Shown one piece after another: positions 8,032 to 16,172 of a stretch of DNA of 24,918 nucleotides (position 1 is the first letter of the stretch; each line of letters starts with the position of its first letter). Location of the stretch: positions 18,621 through 43,538 of the forward strand of contig DLQQ01000058.1 in the NCBI GenBank assembly GCA_002477625.1, written 5' to 3'. Origin of the DNA: Candidatus Arcticimaribacter sp. UBA7428. GTDB lineage: Bacteria; Bacteroidota; Bacteroidia; Flavobacteriales; Flavobacteriaceae. The notes beneath the pieces are model-generated. The model was given only the letters and a program-made list of their open reading frames with translations. It did not search any database and had not been told where the DNA came from. The position numbers and the translations under genes are program-made.

Positions 8032-10662
8032 TTAGAGAGCTGCCAAACTTTTTTCAATGACTTCAATTTTCTCTAAAGCATCAGCTTCTTTCTTTCGTTC
8101 ATTAGCCAAAACTTGATCGGGTGCATTGGAGACAAAACGCTCATTTGCAAGTTTCTTTTGAACCGATAGTAAGAAACCGTTTGCATATTTCAGCTCTTCT
8201 TGTAGTTTGAGACGTTCTTTTTCTACATCAATCTTCCCTTCTAGAGGGATAAAGAATTCCAACCCATTGGCGCGAAATGCACCTCCAGTTTGATCTGATA
8301 TTGTTTCTTCATAACACACACTGCTCAATTGCCCCATTTTCTGAACCAAGGATTCAAATGGAATGGCTTCGACTGAACCAATTACCTGTAGTGCCAGTAC
8401 TTCTTTAAAACCAAGTTCTTTTTCTTTTCTAAAGTTTCGAATTCCGCCAATTACTCCAGTAGCTTCTTCAAAACGTTGGATAAGTTTTTCATCATAAGCT
8501 TGAACCTCTGGCCACGCACTCACTATCAATGCTTCCTCAACTGCACGGGTATCCATATCCTGCCATAATTCTTCAGTAAGAAAAGGCATAAACGGGTGAA
8601 GTAGCTTTAGATTGTCTTCAAATAATACACGAACCTCACGATAGGTTTGTCCATCAATAGGGTCGCCATAGGCCGGTTTAATCGCTTCCAATAACCACGA
8701 ACAAAAATCATCCCAGATGAGCTTGTACGATGTCATCATGGCGTCGGAGATACGGTATTTATCAAAATTATCGTTGATTTGTTCTAAGGCCTGCTGGAAC
8801 TTTTGAGTATACCAGTGCAATGCTTCTTTACTTACAGCCGATTGGTTTCTGTTTTCATCAACTTCCCAACCTTCAATCAGGCGATAGGCATTCCATATTT
8901 TATTAGAAAAATTCTTTCCTTGTTGGCACAGACTTTCATCGAACAGTAAATCATTCCCAGCGGCTGAACTCAACATGAGCCCTACTCGGACAGCATCAGC
9001 TCCGAAATCATCAATTAGTTTTAAAGCATCTGGAGAATTCCCTAATTGTTTCGACATTTTTCGCCCTTGCTTATCCCGTACAAGACCCGTAAGGTATACT
9101 TTTGAAAATGGTTTTTCATTGCGGTATTCATAGCCCGAAATGATCATTCGTGCTACCCAGAAAAATAAGATGTCTGGACCGGTAACAAGGTCTCTAGTAG
9201 GATAGTAATAATTTATTTCTTCGTTATCCGGGTTTCGAATACCATCGAACACAGAGATTGGCCATAACCACGAAGAAAACCAAGTATCCAATACGTCCTT
9301 GTCTTGACCAAGGTCACTTGCTTTCAAATCGGCATTACCAGATTTGGATCGCGCTAATTCAAGGGCTTGTTCTGCAGTAGTTGCAACCACAAAATCTTCT
9401 GGATTGTTGCTGTAATAGTAAGCTGGTATTTGTTGACCCCACCACAACTGACGTGAGATATTCCAGTCACGGATATTCTCCATCCAGTGACGGTAGGTGT
9501 TTTTAAATTTAGCAGGAACCAAAGCAACTTCTTCCGATTCGAGAACTGCTTTAATTGCAGGCTCAGCCAATTGTTCCATTTTCAAGAACCATTGATCCGA
9601 TAAGCGCGGTTCAATTACAGCCTTTGTTCGTTCAGAAGTTCCAACCTTGTGGGTGTAATCTTCTTTTTTAACTAAAACGCTTAATTCTTCTAATTCTTTA
9701 GCAACAGCCTTACGAACCACAAAACGGTCTTGGCCTTCATAATGCAATCCGTGCGCATTGAGCGTAGCATCAGCATTGAATATATCAATAAGATCTAAAT
9801 TATGTTTTTCTCCTAAAGCCTTGTCGTTGATGTCGTGTGCAGGTGTAACTTTTAAACAACCTGTTCCAAACTCCATATCCACATAATCATCTTGAATGAG
9901 CGGTATCCATCGATTGGCTAAAGGTACTTTTACTTTCTTTCCCTTTAAATGCTGGAAACGTTCATCTTCAGGATGAATACAAATAGCGGTATCCCCGAAA
10001 ATTGTTTCCGGACGAGTAGTTGCAATAATAAGCGGCGTTGTTTCGCCTTCAACTTCGTATGCAATATGGTATAAAAAACCAGGCTTCTCTTCATAAACAA
10101 CTTCTTCATCAGACAGAGTTGTTTGAGCTTCAGGATCCCAGTTTACCATCCGATATCCTCGATACACCAAACCTTTATTAAACAAATCAACAAAAACCTG
10201 TATTACAGACGCTGACATATCGTCATCTAATGTAAATTTGGTTCTATCCCAGTCACAAGAAGCACCCAGCTTTTGTAATTGTTTTAAAATAAGGCCTCCG
10301 TACTCCTCAGTCCAATCCCAAGCATGCTCCAAAAACGCTTCTCGAGTTAAATCATTTTTATCAATTCCTTGCTCTTTAAGACGGGCTACTACTTTCGCTT
10401 CAGTGGCAATAGACGCATGATCGGTTCCTGGAACCCAGCACGCATTATATCCTTGCATTCTAGCCCTACGAATTAAAATATCTTGTAAGGATACATTCAA
10501 CATATGTCCCATATGAAGAATTCCAGTCACATTTGGGGGCGGAATTACAATAGAATAGGCAGGACGGTCGTCGGGTGTAGAAGCAAAGTATTTATTACTG
10601 AGCCAATAGTCATACCATTTCTGTTCGACAGTTGAGGCTTCAAATTTTGAGGAAATCGACAT
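8032..10662 (-). CDS. valS: Valyl-tRNA synthetase
   Basis: Class Ia synthetase that charges tRNA-Val and edits misactivated threonine. With the ATG at 10662 the protein has 876 residues, a usual size. The HIGH motif appears as HMGH at 50-53 after PPPNVTGIL, and the KMSKS motif as KMSKQ at 535-539. The editing domain includes TTRPETIFGDTA and GTGCLKVTPAHD. The C-terminus is the charged coiled-coil arm (KERLKLQEELKYANGFLLS onward) that contacts tRNA. A longer start at 10692 was rejected because it overlaps the -7 box at 10690-10697, whereas 10662 lies just downstream of it. Confidence 0.97.
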   Translation of the reverse strand: MSISSKFEASTVEQKWYDYWLSNKYFASTPDDRPAYSIVIPPPNVTGILHMGHMLNVSLQDILIRRARMQGYNACWVPGTDHASIATEAKVVARLKEQGIDKNDLTREAFLEHAWDWTEEYGGLILKQLQKLGASCDWDRTKFTLDDDMSASVIQVFVDLFNKGLVYRGYRMVNWDPEAQTTLSDEEVVYEEKPGFLYHIAYEVEGETTPLIIATTRPETIFGDTAICIHPEDERFQHLKGKKVKVPLANRWIPLIQDDYVDMEFGTGCLKVTPAHDINDKALGEKHNLDLIDIFNADATLNAHGLHYEGQDRFVVRKAVAKELEELSVLVKKEDYTHKVGTSERTKAVIEPRLSDQWFLKMEQLAEPAIKAVLESEEVALVPAKFKNTYRHWMENIRDWNISRQLWWGQQIPAYYYSNNPEDFVVATTAEQALELARSKSGNADLKASDLGQDKDVLDTWFSSWLWPISVFDGIRNPDNEEINYYYPTRDLVTGPDILFFWVARMIISGYEYRNEKPFSKVYLTGLVRDKQGRKMSKQLGNSPDALKLIDDFGADAVRVGLMLSSAAGNDLLFDESLCQQGKNFSNKIWNAYRLIEGWEVDENRNQSAVSKEALHWYTQKFQQALEQINDNFDKYRISDAMMTSYKLIWDDFCSWLLEAIKPAYGDPIDGQTYREVRVLFEDNLKLLHPFMPFLTEELWQDMDTRAVEEALIVSAWPEVQAYDEKLIQRFEEATGVIGGIRNFRKEKELGFKEVLALQVIGSVEAIPFESLVQKMGQLSSVCYEETISDQTGGAFRANGLEFFIPLEGKIDVEKERLKLQEELKYANGFLLSVQKKLANERFVSNAPDQVLANERKKEADALEKIEVIEKSLAAL

Positions 10663-10689
10663 AAATGGTCTGGTTTTTGTTATAAATAA

Positions 10690-10719
10690 CAAAAGTAATT
10701 TTCTTAAAGGGATTACAAA
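10690..10719 (-). promoter_or_regulatory. Putative valS promoter
   Basis: On the minus strand TTTG (10719-10716), an 18-base spacer and a perfect -7 box TACTTTTG (10697-10690). Transcription should begin near 10686, about 24 bases before the ATG at 10662. This decides the valS start codon. Confidence 0.6.
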
Positions 10720-10749
10720 AGGAAACCGTTCACTTTTGTAGTGCTTTTA

Positions 10750-10777
10750 TTGAGTTGAGTAAAATTATGTAAATTGG
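10750..10777 (+). promoter_or_regulatory. Putative promoter of the DUF1573 gene
   Basis: TTG at 10750-10752, a 17-base spacer and TAAATTGG at 10770-10777 (one mismatch to TAnnTTTG). A start near 10782 gives a leader of about 10 bases before the ATG at 10792 and excludes the in-frame TTG at 10774. Confidence 0.45.
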
Positions 10778-10791
10778 TACTAACTAAATCG

Positions 10792-11184
10792 ATGAAAATG
10801 AAAAATATTATTACCACTTTCTGTTTATTTCTAGCATTCAGTTACAATGGATTCTCACAAACAGTCGGACCCAAAATAGAATTCCAATCTAGTGTGGTAG
10901 ATTATGGAGAAATTGTCAAAGGAAGCGATGGTATTCGCATCTTTACTTTTGTCAATTCAGGGGATATGCCCTTAGAAATCACTAAAGTGTATTCTTCTTG
11001 CGGATGTACTATTCCAAAAAAACCAGAGGCACCAATAGCTCCTGGTGAAAGCGGTGAAATTCAAGTAAAATACGACACCAATCGAGTGGGACCAATTCGT
11101 AAAACCATTACCGTGAATTCTAACGCATCAGAAACCCCTATTGTTTCGCTAAAAATAAAAGGAACTGTTCAGCCTTCGTCATAA
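10792..11184 (+). CDS. Secreted DUF1573 domain protein
   Basis: A 130-residue exported protein. MKMKNIITTFCLFLAFSYNG is a signal peptide, with likely cleavage after FSQ (about residue 23). The rest is a single beta-sandwich of the DUF1573 type: VVDYGEIVKGSDGIRIFTFVN, then SSCGCTIPKKPEAPIAPGES with its conserved Cys-Gly-Cys, then IKVKYDTNR-like and IKGTVQPS strands. The domain is abundant in Bacteroidota and its function is not established. The ATG at 10798 is an equally possible start. The 3' end overlaps the converging broken protease gene by 6 bases. Confidence 0.88.
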   Translation: MKMKNIITTFCLFLAFSYNGFSQTVGPKIEFQSSVVDYGEIVKGSDGIRIFTFVNSGDMPLEITKVYSSCGCTIPKKPEAPIAPGESGEIQVKYDTNRVGPIRKTITVNSNASETPIVSLKIKGTVQPSS

Positions 11185-12285
11185 AAGTGCCTTTAGGACA
11201 AATTTATAATTGAGTCTAACCCCTGCTCGTAGGATTCCTAATTTTATTTTTGCACCCGGTTTTTTCTGAAACTGATGCATGATTTCTTGTAAATCAATAT
11301 CACCAACTCTTTTCCCATTGACCGAAGTGATAACATCCCCTTCTTTCAATCCGGCTAAAGCTGCTGGAGAATTTACACGGAGGTTTGCAATTTCAATTAT
11401 GGGTCTAAATCGCAACCGATATAATTGTGATAAATAAATTTTAATCCCCCTGTTGTGACTCTCATTTTCAGGAATATCTCTTGACTGAAAACTAGACACT
11501 TTTTCTTTTACCAAGCTTTCCCCTTTATATTGCAATTCAATTCCACTTAAATTATAATAAAACCGATCGAATGTCTTGAAAGTTTTCTTTAAAACAACTT
11601 GCTTGTTTGGATAATCAAAAGTTACTTTAAAACGCTTCAACAGTTCTCCACCAATACTCCCAATCCGCTTCGAATCAACCAATACTTTGTAGGAGCCTAA
11701 ACTGTCAGGAAAAGCAGCTTTTACTTGATTCAATGTAAAAGAACCCAACCGAAATACATTGATTTTACTTCGATCACCAAACACATCTCCGTTGATAACA
11801 ATTCCTAAAAAATCTGGAAAAAAGGAAGTAGGTTTTTCTACTTCATCATGTTGATCAAAACTCATAGCGCATCGCTTGAGCCGCTATCGATTAAAAAATC
11901 ACCTTCAACTCGCTTCCCGTCTTCTTGAGTGATACTAGCACGAACCAAGGGTTTACTGTTTCTAAAACGAATGGGGAGAATACTGCACTTTCTGCAAGAA
12001 GTTGTTTTTTCTTGGGATCGCTCGATACGCAGTCGCTCTGTATTATAATTCACAGTTATCTTATAATCCTTAAAAAGTGTAGCACCCAAAATTCCATCAA
12101 TCTGGGTTCCCATACGTTGACTAAAGCTTAAATTCCCATCTTCCAATAATAAAATTGTTGACCAATTCAAAAGAAAAAACTCGCTTGTCACTTCCATCAG
12201 AAAACGAAAAACTAGACTGCGCTTTAATAGGATGAATACTGAAAAGTAAAAACAACTGAACAATAAGAACTAGGGCTTGCTTCAT
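11179..12285 (-). pseudogene. Broken retropepsin-like aspartyl protease with PDZ domain
   Basis: Three minus-strand frames together encode one flavobacterial aspartyl-protease/PDZ protein. Frame 1 begins at the ATG at 12285: a signal peptide (MKQALVLIVQLFLLFSIHPI, then KAQ), then DKRVFSFELVNN, after which it runs into a stop at 12121-12123. The next frame picks up at about 12150 with LLLEDGNLSFSQRMGTQIDG and continues to FLIDSGSSDAL, stopping at 11864-11862. The last frame runs from there to 11179 (FDQHDEVEKPT, then the second protease half, then a PDZ domain around SPAALAGLKEGDVITSVNGK). Family members have roughly 75 more residues after the first segment, including the first catalytic Asp (FLLDTG); these are absent. 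At the second break, one added G would restore the conserved SSDALW-x-FD. Two separate lesions argue for a pseudogene over a programmed frameshift. Confidence 0.85.
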
Positions 12286-12364
12286 GGGGATTGCAATTAA
12301 ACATCCATCCCTTCCTTAACTTCATCTTTTAGAAGGAAACTAATTGAAGTGATCGAATACAACT

Positions 12365-12392
12365 TAAAGTTAACAAAAAACATTCCAAACAA
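12365..12392 (-). promoter_or_regulatory. Possible promoter of the broken protease gene
   Basis: On the minus strand TTG (12392-12390), a 17-base spacer and TAACTTTA (12372-12365). If used, it would give a leader of about 75 bases before the ATG at 12285, so the decayed gene may still be transcribed. The 139-base gap between this gene and the aminotransferase holds nothing else I can identify apart from a run of nine T's (12403-12411 or thereabouts). Confidence 0.3.
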
Positions 12393-12424
12393 TAAGAACC
12401 CTGTTTTTTTTTCGATATTTGTGC

Positions 12425-13630
12425 ATGCAATCAACACTACCTACTTTATCGCAAAAAGGAAGAGACCTCCCGGAATCACCAATAAGAAAACTTGTTCAAT
12501 TTGCAGAACAGGCAAAGGTACGCGGCACAAAGGTCTTTCACCTCAACATCGGTCAACCCGACGTAGCATCCCCCAAAGAAGCAATTGAAGCGATTCAGAA
12601 AAGCAAACTAGATTTACTCGCATACGGTCCTTCGGAAGGGACTTTAGACTTTAGAGGCTCTTTATGTTCCTATTACTCCAAAAACAAAATTGACGTTAGT
12701 CCCCAAGATATAATTGTTACAGCTGGTGCTAGCGAAGCAATTTCATTTACGCTAAGTTGTATTTGTGACGTTGCCGATGAAATTATAATTCCTGAACCTT
12801 TTTACGCAAATTACAATGGTTTTGCAGCAGCTTCAAACATCAATGTGGTTCCAGTACATTCGCTATTTGAAGAGCAATTTCGTTTACCATCTATTCCTTC
12901 AATTGAAGCAAAGATTAATGGAAAAACTAAGGCCATTCTAATTTGTAATCCTTGTAATCCAACGGGATATTTATATACTCAAGAAGAAATTGAAGCTCTT
13001 GGCGATCTCGCCCTCAAACACAATATATTTTTAATTGTTGATGAAGTATACCGTGAATTTATTCACGATGATGTTACCGAATTTTATTCGGTTTTACAGT
13101 CAGAAAAACTAAAAGAGCACGCCATAATGATCGATTCCGTTTCTAAACGGTATAGCCTTTGTGGTGCTCGCGTTGGATGTATCGTTTCTAAAAACAAAGC
13201 CTTAATTGCTACGGCGCTTAAATTTGCTCACGTACGTTTGTCTCCTGCTACTTTATCACTAATAGCTAGTGAAGCTGCAATCAATTCGGACGCAAGTTAT
13301 TTATTAGCTGTTAAAAAAGAATACACTGCACGAAAAAACATTCTTGTGCATGCTCTTGAACAAATTGACGGAGTAAAAGTTTCTATTCCCAGAGGAGCAT
13401 TTTATTGTATTGTAGAATTACCCGTTGATGATGCCGAGGTTTTCTCTAAATGGTTATTAACCGATTTTAGTGATGGAAACGAAACGGTAATGTTTGCTCC
13501 TGCAGCAGGTTTTTACTCGACACCTGGTTATGGAAAAAAACAAATTCGGATCGGCTTTGTTCTCAATGAAAAGGATTTATTACGCTCGGCGAATATCTTA
13601 GAAAAAGCGCTAGATGTTTATTCCAATTGA
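12425..13630 (+). CDS. Class I/II PLP-dependent aminotransferase (aspartate aminotransferase-like)
   Basis: A fold-type I aminotransferase of 401 residues. NIGQPDV near the N-terminus, ICNPCNPTGY in the middle, VDEVYREF with the PLP-ring Asp, and SVSKRYSLCGARVGC with the Schiff-base Lys are all present. A C-terminal IRIGF supplies the substrate carboxylate-binding Arg. It resembles the aspartate aminotransferases of Bacteroidota, but the amino acid substrate cannot be fixed from motifs. The ATG at 12425 was chosen; the frame also opens at a TTG two codons earlier. The ATG is preceded closely by GATATTTG (12414-12421), a possible -7 box, so its leader may be extremely short. murB follows 37 bases after the stop. 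Confidence 0.9.
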   Translation: MQSTLPTLSQKGRDLPESPIRKLVQFAEQAKVRGTKVFHLNIGQPDVASPKEAIEAIQKSKLDLLAYGPSEGTLDFRGSLCSYYSKNKIDVSPQDIIVTAGASEAISFTLSCICDVADEIIIPEPFYANYNGFAAASNINVVPVHSLFEEQFRLPSIPSIEAKINGKTKAILICNPCNPTGYLYTQEEIEALGDLALKHNIFLIVDEVYREFIHDDVTEFYSVLQSEKLKEHAIMIDSVSKRYSLCGARVGCIVSKNKALIATALKFAHVRLSPATLSLIASEAAINSDASYLLAVKKEYTARKNILVHALEQIDGVKVSIPRGAFYCIVELPVDDAEVFSKWLLTDFSDGNETVMFAPAAGFYSTPGYGKKQIRIGFVLNEKDLLRSANILEKALDVYSN

Positions 13631-13667
13631 TTTGAGTTCTCTATCTTGTAGTTACTTAAAATAAGAT

Positions 13668-14675
13668 TTGAAAACGATCGAACAACAAAAATCATTAAAA
13701 GCATACAACACCTTTGGAGTGGAGTGCTTTTGTGAATATTTTACCAGCGTAAGTACGACAGAAGAACTTGTTGCTGCGCTTTTAAACGAGGATTTTAGTG
13801 AAAGGTTTATCTTAGGTGGTGGAAGTAATTTACTCTTTACAAAAAACCTAAGCGGGTTGTGTATACACATCGGCCTAAAGGGAATTCGCGTTATTGAAGA
13901 AGATGCTGATCATGTCATCATCGAAGCCTCAGCAGGCGAAAATTGGCATGACTTTGTGATCTGGACCTTAGACCAAGGCTATGGTGGATTAGAGAATTTA
14001 GCCTTGATTCCAGGGAATATTGGCACTGCCCCTATACAGAATATTGGAGCCTATGGCGTTGAACTAAAAAATAGTTTTGTAAACTGTACAACCTTAGACA
14101 CCGTAACTGCAACTCCTCATCAATTCAATCTTGAAGAAGCAGTTTTTGGATACCGAAATTCGATTTTCAAAACAGATTTAAAGGGGAAGCATGTCATCAC
14201 AGCTGTGCAATTTCGTTTGACAAAAAAAAATCACGCCCTAAAAACAGCTTATGGAACCCTTCAAGAAGAGCTTGGAAATAACCTTCCTACTCCAAAAAAT
14301 ATTGCAGAAGCAGTCATTGCAATTCGGCAGCGAAAACTTCCCGACCCAAAAAAAATAGGCAATAGCGGTAGTTTTTTTAAGAATCCAGTAATTACAGAAA
14401 AACACTTTCAAAAACTCTTAGTTGCGTATCCCGAAATGCCCCACTACCGAATATCCAACTCGGAAGTTAAAATCCCTGCTGGATGGATCATTGATCGTTT
14501 AGGGTATAAAGGTATCAAAAGAGGAGGCGCTGGAGTTCATGAACACCAAGCACTCGTTCTGGTAAATCATGGAAATGCCCGTGGGATTGAAATCCTTAGT
14601 TTGGCGCAAGAGATTCAAGAAAAAGTACTTGAACGTTTTGAAATCTCTTTGGAAATTGAAGTTAACATCTATTAA
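13668..14675 (+). CDS. murB: UDP-N-acetylmuramate dehydrogenase (UDP-N-acetylenolpyruvoylglucosamine reductase)
   Basis: Reduces UDP-GlcNAc-enolpyruvate to UDP-MurNAc with NADPH and FAD, the second committed step of peptidoglycan synthesis. The 335-residue protein has YNTFG at 13-17, the FAD-binding LGGGSNLLF at 49-57, LIPGNIGTAPIQNIGAYG at 113-130, the catalytic Ser235 in NSGSFFKNP (232-240) and the C-terminal Glu331. It includes the extra GYRNSIFK loop of type I MurB. The start is TTG: an in-frame stop lies two codons upstream and no ATG occurs before the conserved N-terminus. Nine A's run through codons 186-188. The stop abuts the dtd stop exactly. Confidence 0.95.
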   Translation: MKTIEQQKSLKAYNTFGVECFCEYFTSVSTTEELVAALLNEDFSERFILGGGSNLLFTKNLSGLCIHIGLKGIRVIEEDADHVIIEASAGENWHDFVIWTLDQGYGGLENLALIPGNIGTAPIQNIGAYGVELKNSFVNCTTLDTVTATPHQFNLEEAVFGYRNSIFKTDLKGKHVITAVQFRLTKKNHALKTAYGTLQEELGNNLPTPKNIAEAVIAIRQRKLPDPKKIGNSGSFFKNPVITEKHFQKLLVAYPEMPHYRISNSEVKIPAGWIIDRLGYKGIKRGGAGVHEHQALVLVNHGNARGIEILSLAQEIQEKVLERFEISLEIEVNIY

Positions 14676-15128
14676 CTACTCTTTATTCTTAGAATCCAAC
14701 TGAATGGTCACGGGTCCATCATTACAAAGTGAAACTTGCATGTCGGCACCAAAAACTCCGGTTGCTATGGATTTGCCCATCACCTTTTCAGTTTCAGCAA
14801 TAAAAGCCTCGTACATTGGAATGGCATGATCGTGTTTTGCAGCGCGAATGTAGGAGGGCCGGTTGCCTTTTTTAGTTGCTGCCATCAGCGTAAACTGACT
14901 AATCAACAACAACCCACCAGCAACATCGAGCAACGAACGATTCATTATCCCCTCAGTATCAGAAAAAATACGCAGTTGGGTAATTTTTTTTACAATCCAT
15001 ATAACATCTTCGAGTGAATCAGCCATTTCGATCCCCAACAAAACAACTAAACCCTGATCAATAGACCCAACGGTTTTACCCTCAATATCTACCTGTGCTT
15101 TTTTTACCCGTTGAATTACTACACGCAT
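14676..15128 (-). CDS. dtd: D-aminoacyl-tRNA deacylase
   Basis: Hydrolyses D-amino acids (and glycine mischarged on tRNA-Ala) from tRNAs as a homodimer. The 150-residue protein starts MRVVIQRVKKAQV and carries both signature motifs: SQFTLMAATKKGNRPSY and the Gly-cisPro motif CNDGPVTIQLDSK near the C-terminus. It is 20 bases downstream of rsgA on the same strand and is probably cotranscribed with it. Its end directly abuts the end of murB on the other strand. Confidence 0.95.
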   Translation of the reverse strand: MRVVIQRVKKAQVDIEGKTVGSIDQGLVVLLGIEMADSLEDVIWIVKKITQLRIFSDTEGIMNRSLLDVAGGLLLISQFTLMAATKKGNRPSYIRAAKHDHAIPMYEAFIAETEKVMGKSIATGVFGADMQVSLCNDGPVTIQLDSKNKE

Positions 15129-15148
15129 GTTTAATTTATCAAGTGAAT

Positions 15149-16081
15149 TTAGTTTCTGTAAGGGGTATCTTCATCGAGAAGTTGAACATAGCTTTTATAG
15201 CGAGAAGCAGGAATGGACTCATCCTCAACACCGTCCTTTACTGCACATTTAGGTTCATCTAAATGTAAGCAGTTATTGAATTTACACGAATGTTTTACTT
15301 TTAGAAATTCTGGGAAGTAATTCCCTAATTCCTCTGGTTCCATGTCCACTACTCCAAAGCCTTTGATGCCCGGGGTATCAATAATTCTAGCGTTATCTTT
15401 TAAATCAAACATTTCCGCATAGGTTGTTGTGTGCTGCCCTTGTTGATGTTGTTCCGAAATGACTTTGGTTTTTAAATTCAGGTCAGGAGCAATCGCATTG
15501 AGTAAGGTAGATTTTCCAACCCCACTATGGCCAGTAAACATAGAGGATTTGTTTTGCATGAGGCTCTCTATCAACGCAACATCTTTTTCGTTAAAACTTG
15601 AAATCTGATAGCAGGTATACCCTGTGGCTTCATAAACACTTTGCATCCATTGAATTTCTGCTTTTTCTTCCTCCCCATAGGTATCCATTTTATTGAATAA
15701 TAAAACCGCTGGAATGTGATAGGCTTCTGCTGTGATCAAAAAACGATCGATAAATGCAAAAAATGTTGGAGGGTTATTGAGGGTGATTAATAGGAATGCT
15801 TGATCAATATTGGATGCGATGATGTGGGTCTGCTTTGATAAATTAACCGAACGACGAACAATATAGTTGTCTCTAGTGTCGATGGCGGTAATGACTCCCA
15901 TCAACTCGGACTCTTCTTCTATAACATCAAATTCAACTCGATCGCCTACTGCAATTGGATTGGTACTCTTGATTCCTTGAATCCGGAATTTCCCCTTAAT
16001 ACGACAGGAATAAAAAACTCCTTGTGCATCTTTTACAAGATACCAACTCCCTGTTGAACGATAAACAATTCCTTTATTCAA
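15149..16081 (-). CDS. rsgA: Small ribosomal subunit biogenesis GTPase RsgA
   Basis: A circularly permuted GTPase that acts in late maturation of the 30S subunit. An N-terminal OB fold is followed by the G motifs in permuted order: G4 NKMD at 130-133, G1 GHSGVGKST at 184-192 and G3 DTPG at 235-238. The zinc knuckle uses Cys266, Cys271, His273 and Cys279. Length is 310 residues. The start is a TTG at 16081 (NKGIVYRSTGSWY); homologues begin at this point and no ATG is available. The promoter at 16102-16129 supports this start with a leader of about 16 bases. Confidence 0.94.
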   Translation of the reverse strand: MNKGIVYRSTGSWYLVKDAQGVFYSCRIKGKFRIQGIKSTNPIAVGDRVEFDVIEEESELMGVITAIDTRDNYIVRRSVNLSKQTHIIASNIDQAFLLITLNNPPTFFAFIDRFLITAEAYHIPAVLLFNKMDTYGEEEKAEIQWMQSVYEATGYTCYQISSFNEKDVALIESLMQNKSSMFTGHSGVGKSTLLNAIAPDLNLKTKVISEQHQQGQHTTTYAEMFDLKDNARIIDTPGIKGFGVVDMEPEELGNYFPEFLKVKHSCKFNNCLHLDEPKCAVKDGVEDESIPASRYKSYVQLLDEDTPYRN

Positions 16082-16101
16082 ATAAAACGTTTTAGAAAGT
16101 T

Positions 16102-16129
16102 TAAAGATAGGTTAGAATTCTTAATGCAA
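16102..16129 (-). promoter_or_regulatory. Putative rsgA-dtd promoter
   Basis: On the minus strand TTG (16129-16127), a 17-base spacer and TATCTTTA (16109-16102). Predicted transcription start is near 16097, 16 bases before the TTG start codon of rsgA. Confidence 0.5.
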
Positions 16130-16150
16130 CAATTTCATGGTCATATTTGC

Positions 16151-16158
16151 TATCTTTG
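16151..16158 (+). promoter_or_regulatory. Putative -7 box of the gpmI operon
   Basis: TATCTTTG is a perfect Bacteroidota -7 box, 14 bases before the gpmI ATG. The -33 region is weak (TTTC at 16133-16136 with only 14 bases between). It lies back to back with the rsgA promoter in a 91-base divergent region. Confidence 0.45.
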
Positions 16159-16172
16159 TAAAAAAATAATTC

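Noticed and set aside
8032..10692. Longer valS start at 10692 (10 extra residues).
   Set aside because: That start overlaps the predicted -7 box and the extra residues do not look like a ValRS N-terminus.
11860..11868. Programmed ribosomal frameshift in the protease gene.
   Set aside because: No slippery heptamer or downstream structure at the site, and a second lesion with loss of a catalytic segment exists upstream.
11862..12263. Two separate small genes (133 and 228 residues) coupled by ATGA.
   Set aside because: The pieces align in order to one protease/PDZ protein, and the true signal peptide lies in a third frame starting at 12285.
12349..12588. Plus-strand 79-codon open frame with an ATG, overlapping the aminotransferase start.
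   Set aside because: It shares 3' bases with the aminotransferase in another frame and shows no conserved content.
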